Positions 4,865-7,273 of a stretch of 7,273 bases of DNA are shown one piece after another; within the stretch, counting starts at the first letter, position 1, and each line of letters starts with the position of its first letter. Below the pieces are notes generated by a model. It was given only the letters and a program-made list of their open reading frames with translations, was not told the origin of the DNA and ran no database searches. Source of the DNA: Candidatus Bathyarchaeota archaeon (GTDB lineage: Archaea; Thermoproteota; Bathyarchaeia; Bathyarchaeales; Bathyarchaeaceae); contig JAPUUO010000073.1 in the NCBI GenBank assembly GCA_026967815.1, forward strand, positions 1-7,273. Direction: 5' to 3'. The translations under genes and the position numbers were made by a program.

Positions 4865-7078
4865 ATGCCAAAGTTTCGACAAACAAGCGACATTCTCAAG
4901 CTCATGAGTACAAAAGAGGATATTCGGGACATAGGCATTATCGCCCATATTGACCACGGCAAAACCACAATGACCGACTCCCTCCTAGCCGAAGCGGGAT
5001 TATTATCGCCCAAAATAGCTGGAGAAGCTAGAGCCTTAGACTATCTGGAAGAAGAGCAGAAAAGAGGCATCACAATAAAAACGGCAAACATATCTTTGCT
5101 TCACGAAATGGGAGGAAAACCTTACCTTATCAACTTGATCGACACGCCTGGGCATGTAGATTTCACGGGCAAAGTAACACGGGCTTTGAGAGCCATTGAC
5201 GGCGCTGTCGTTGTGGTTGACGCCGTAGAAGAAGTAATGGTGCAGACGGAAACTGTGACCCGACAAGCGTTGGCCGAACGGGTTAAGCCTGTGCTGTTCA
5301 TTAACAAGGTAGATCGGCTCATAAAAGAACTCAAGCTTAGCTCCGAGGAAGTTGAAAAGAAGCTTCTCCGCATCATCCGTGACTTCAACAATCTGATTGA
5401 AATTTATGGTGAACCTGACTTCAAAGACCAATGGAAAGTAGATGCGGCGAAAGGAACAGTTGCTTTTGGTTCTGCTCTCCACAAGTGGGGTTTCACTCTT
5501 GAAGAAGCCAAACAAAAAGGAGTCAAGTTCAGCGACATAGTAGAAACCTATAAGAAAGAGCAGTGGCAGGAACTTCCGAAGACCCTTCCGCTTCACACTG
5601 CCATACTAGACATGGTTGTAAAGCATCACCCAAACCCGATTGAATCTCAGAAATACAGGATTCCAAAAATCTGGAAGGGCGACATAAACTCTGAAATAGG
5701 GCAGGCTATGCTTCATTGTCGCGACGATGGACCAATTGTAATGTGTATAACATTGGCGCAGCTAGATCCTCACGCTGGGCTCGTAGCTACAGGGCGACTG
5801 TTTTCCGGAGCGGTTAAAGAAGGCGATCAAGTCTACCTCATAGGTGCTAGAAAAGAATATCGAACCCAGCAAGTTTCCATGTATATGGGAGCTTTCAGAG
5901 AGGTTGTTAATCGCATAGGCGCTGGAAACATTTCTGCGTTGCTCGGGCTTGACTTGGCCAGAGCGGGAGAAACCCTGGTTGGCACGACTCAGAAAGATGC
6001 TATGGTGCCTTTCGAACGCATAAAATATGTTTCTGAGCCAGTTGTAACAATTGCAATTGAACCCAAACATCCTAGAGACCTGCCTCGCTTGGTTGATGCC
6101 ATGCATCGCCTAGCCATTGAAGATCCAAACCTCGTAACCACGATCAACAAGGAAACAGGCGAATACTTACTCAGCGGCATGGGGGAGCTTCATCTGGAAA
6201 TCGCATGCAAGTTTCTCAAGGATTTCACACGCGGAACCCTTGAGATCATCACGTCAAAGCCGCTCGTTGTCTATAGGGAAAGCGTTGCTGGGCAAGGCGT
6301 GTTAGCTATGGCTAAGAGTCCTAACAAGCACAATAGGTTCTGGATGCAGGTGGAACCACTTGAAGAGAAAGTTGTCGAAATGATAGAGAAAGGCGACATC
6401 TCTGAGGTAATGAACCGCAAGGAGATGGGTGCCATACTTCGTAAGGAAGCTGGGTGGCCCGCTGACCTTGCGAGAAACGTTTTGGCATTGGAGGATCACA
6501 GGAACCTTATCATTGACGCAACTAAGGGTGTTCAATATCTGCGTGAAGTTAAAGACACAGTTCTCTCTGGATTTAGATGGGGCACAGAAAGCGGTCCTTT
6601 AGCAGGAGAACCAATGCGAGCGGTTAAAGTTATGCTTCTAGACGTCAAGTTGCACGAAGACCCTGTACATCGAGGACCTGCTCAGATCATGCCTGCCACT
6701 CGTCGTGCGCTGTACGGTTCGTTTCTAACTGCCAATCCAATTATTCTCGAGCCGATCTATAAAATCGGCGTAACAGTTTCAGCACAGTGGGTTGGCGACG
6801 TGAGCAGTATCATCACACGGAAAAGAGGAAGAATAACCTCTTCCGAGCAGAAAGGACCCCTAACTGTGGTAACTGGTTACATTCCGGTTTCAGAAACCTT
6901 CGGCTTAGCCGCTGAACTTAGGTCGGCAACTTCAGGTCACGCCTTTTGGCAAACTCAGTTTGATCATTGGGAAAAGGCTCCTGATAGCATTGCGCAAACA
7001 GTCATAGAAGAGACGCGAAAGAGACGAGGAATGCCTCGAGAAGTACCTAAACCAAGCAAATTCATCGATGAAGCCTAG
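4865..7078 (+). CDS. fusA: Translation elongation factor 2 (aEF-2), complete
   Basis: A GTPase of 737 aa that drives translocation of tRNAs and mRNA on the ribosome. The start ATG 4865 gives the typical archaeal N-terminus MPKFRQTSDILKLM. The GTPase motifs are G1 AHIDHGKT (27-34), G2 RGITI with Thr70, G3 DTPGH (93-97), G4 NKVD (147-150) and a G5-like GSAL. Domain II follows (about 260-370), then domain III with GEYLLSGMGELHLEI, and domain IV with the loop HEDPVHRGPAQ. His602 in that loop corresponds to the diphthamide histidine, H699 of yeast eEF2. Domain V carries SETFGLAAELRSATSG, followed by FDHW, as in TACK archaea and eukaryotes. Length and motif order are normal, with no frameshift. It stands alone here, without the S12/S7/EF-1A genes found near it in many other archaea. 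The TAG stop (7076-7078) overlaps the end of a doubtful minus-strand frame. Archaeal databases use fusA, fus or aef2 as symbol. Confidence 0.98.
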   Translation: MPKFRQTSDILKLMSTKEDIRDIGIIAHIDHGKTTMTDSLLAEAGLLSPKIAGEARALDYLEEEQKRGITIKTANISLLHEMGGKPYLINLIDTPGHVDFTGKVTRALRAIDGAVVVVDAVEEVMVQTETVTRQALAERVKPVLFINKVDRLIKELKLSSEEVEKKLLRIIRDFNNLIEIYGEPDFKDQWKVDAAKGTVAFGSALHKWGFTLEEAKQKGVKFSDIVETYKKEQWQELPKTLPLHTAILDMVVKHHPNPIESQKYRIPKIWKGDINSEIGQAMLHCRDDGPIVMCITLAQLDPHAGLVATGRLFSGAVKEGDQVYLIGARKEYRTQQVSMYMGAFREVVNRIGAGNISALLGLDLARAGETLVGTTQKDAMVPFERIKYVSEPVVTIAIEPKHPRDLPRLVDAMHRLAIEDPNLVTTINKETGEYLLSGMGELHLEIACKFLKDFTRGTLEIITSKPLVVYRESVAGQGVLAMAKSPNKHNRFWMQVEPLEEKVVEMIEKGDISEVMNRKEMGAILRKEAGWPADLARNVLALEDHRNLIIDATKGVQYLREVKDTVLSGFRWGTESGPLAGEPMRAVKVMLLDVKLHEDPVHRGPAQIMPATRRALYGSFLTANPIILEPIYKIGVTVSAQWVGDVSSIITRKRGRITSSEQKGPLTVVTGYIPVSETFGLAAELRSATSGHAFWQTQFDHWEKAPDSIAQTVIEETRKRRGMPREVPKPSKFIDEA

Positions 7079-7257
7079 CGTTTGTCTTCTTGAAAGTAGG
7101 TTTTCAATGAGTTTCGGCAAAACGCTGAGCGTACATAGCTTTCCAGATTTTGGTTTTGCGTTTCTGACGTGTGAGCGAGCCTGCTGATTAGTCCAGCGTG
7201 TGACTCATAGTCGAAGCTTTTAGAACCTAACGTGATCTTTCGCTTGGTGGTTTTCAC
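7075..7257 (-). CDS. Doubtful 60-aa open frame, convergent with EF-2
   Basis: I do not recognise this product. The frame begins at GTG 7257-7255, with an in-frame stop just upstream, and ends in a TAG (7077-7075) that overlaps the EF-2 stop. The peptide is basic and polar (begins VKTTKRKITLGSKSFDYES) with one cysteine and no membrane segment. No ribosome binding site is visible, and the GTG lies in the arm of a hairpin. A second short frame from ATG 7267 (beginning MKLGENHQ, 15 codons) overlaps its start in another phase, so a frameshifted or decayed gene is possible. No better gene is visible in the last 195 nt, which is the main reason to list it. Confidence 0.25.
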   Translation of the reverse strand: MKTTKRKITLGSKSFDYESHAGLISRLAHTSETQNQNLESYVRSAFCRNSLKTYFQEDKR

Positions 7258-7262
7258 CGAGC
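7242..7262. repeat. Hairpin with 8-bp stem near window end
   Basis: The arms 7242-7249 (GCTTGGTG) and 7255-7262 (CACCGAGC) pair over 8 bp with one G-T wobble on the plus strand (A-C mismatch on the minus), around a 5-nt loop (GTTTT). It lies about 165 nt after the EF-2 stop and covers the GTG start of the doubtful 60-aa frame. There is no T tract directly after it, so a terminator call is not supported. Confidence 0.35.
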
Positions 7263-7273
7263 TTCATCTTTGA

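Noticed and set aside
5036..5596. Long minus-strand open frame (186 aa) opposite EF-2
   Set aside because: It is fully antisense to the well conserved GTPase domain of EF-2, with no binding site or recognisable domain. The other antisense frames within EF-2 are rejected for the same reason.
1..7273. CRISPR array, insertion sequence, integrase or phage genes
   Set aside because: No regularly spaced repeats, transposase motifs, terminal inverted repeats or phage proteins were seen on either strand.

Overview
The window looks like a piece of an archaeal chromosome, most likely from the TACK group (Thermoproteota in the broad sense; a Bathyarchaeia-like lineage is my best guess, not proven). The main evidence is the full-length elongation factor 2. 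It has the archaeal/eukaryotic domain plan, the domain IV loop HEDPVHRGPAQ with the diphthamide histidine, and a C-terminal region (ATSGHAFWQTQFDHW) of the kind I associate with TACK EF-2. A stand-alone Mth938-like (DUF498) protein and TATA-like promoter elements fit this. Nothing here looks like phage, a transposon, CRISPR or a plasmid; the region reads as ordinary core and housekeeping chromosome.

Layout: (1) 1-906, plus strand: the C-terminal three quarters or so of a radical SAM/SPASM enzyme, cut by the window edge so that the CxxxCxxC cluster loop is outside. (2) 907-1112: a convergent gap with no gene. (3) 3596 down to 1113, minus strand: a three-gene ABC exporter operon (ATPase, permease, permease) joined by 8-nt and 4-nt overlaps, with a TATA-like box upstream. 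The two permeases share motifs at matching positions and look like diverged paralogues forming a heterodimer. The ATPase has Asn where the switch (H-loop) histidine is expected. (4) 3919 down to 3740, minus strand: a small helical protein of unknown function. (5) 3920-4268: a stretch without a firm gene, holding a cysteine-rich open frame of doubtful status. (6) 4269-4607, plus strand: a 112-aa Mth938-like protein. (7) 4608-4864: a regulatory intergenic region with an oligo-T tract, two inverted repeats and a TATA-like element. (8) 4865-7078, plus strand: EF-2. (9) 7257 down to 7075, minus strand: a doubtful 60-aa frame overlapping the EF-2 stop codon.

Apart from the ABC operon, the genes appear to be separate transcription units with no shared pathway. 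The exporter's substrate cannot be read from the sequence. I did not find a clear new multi-gene system. The points most worth a second look are the H-loop substitution in the ATPase, the paralogous permease pair, the two small unassigned frames between 3740 and 4171, and the repeated ACGT elements just upstream of the EF-2 TATA-like box.
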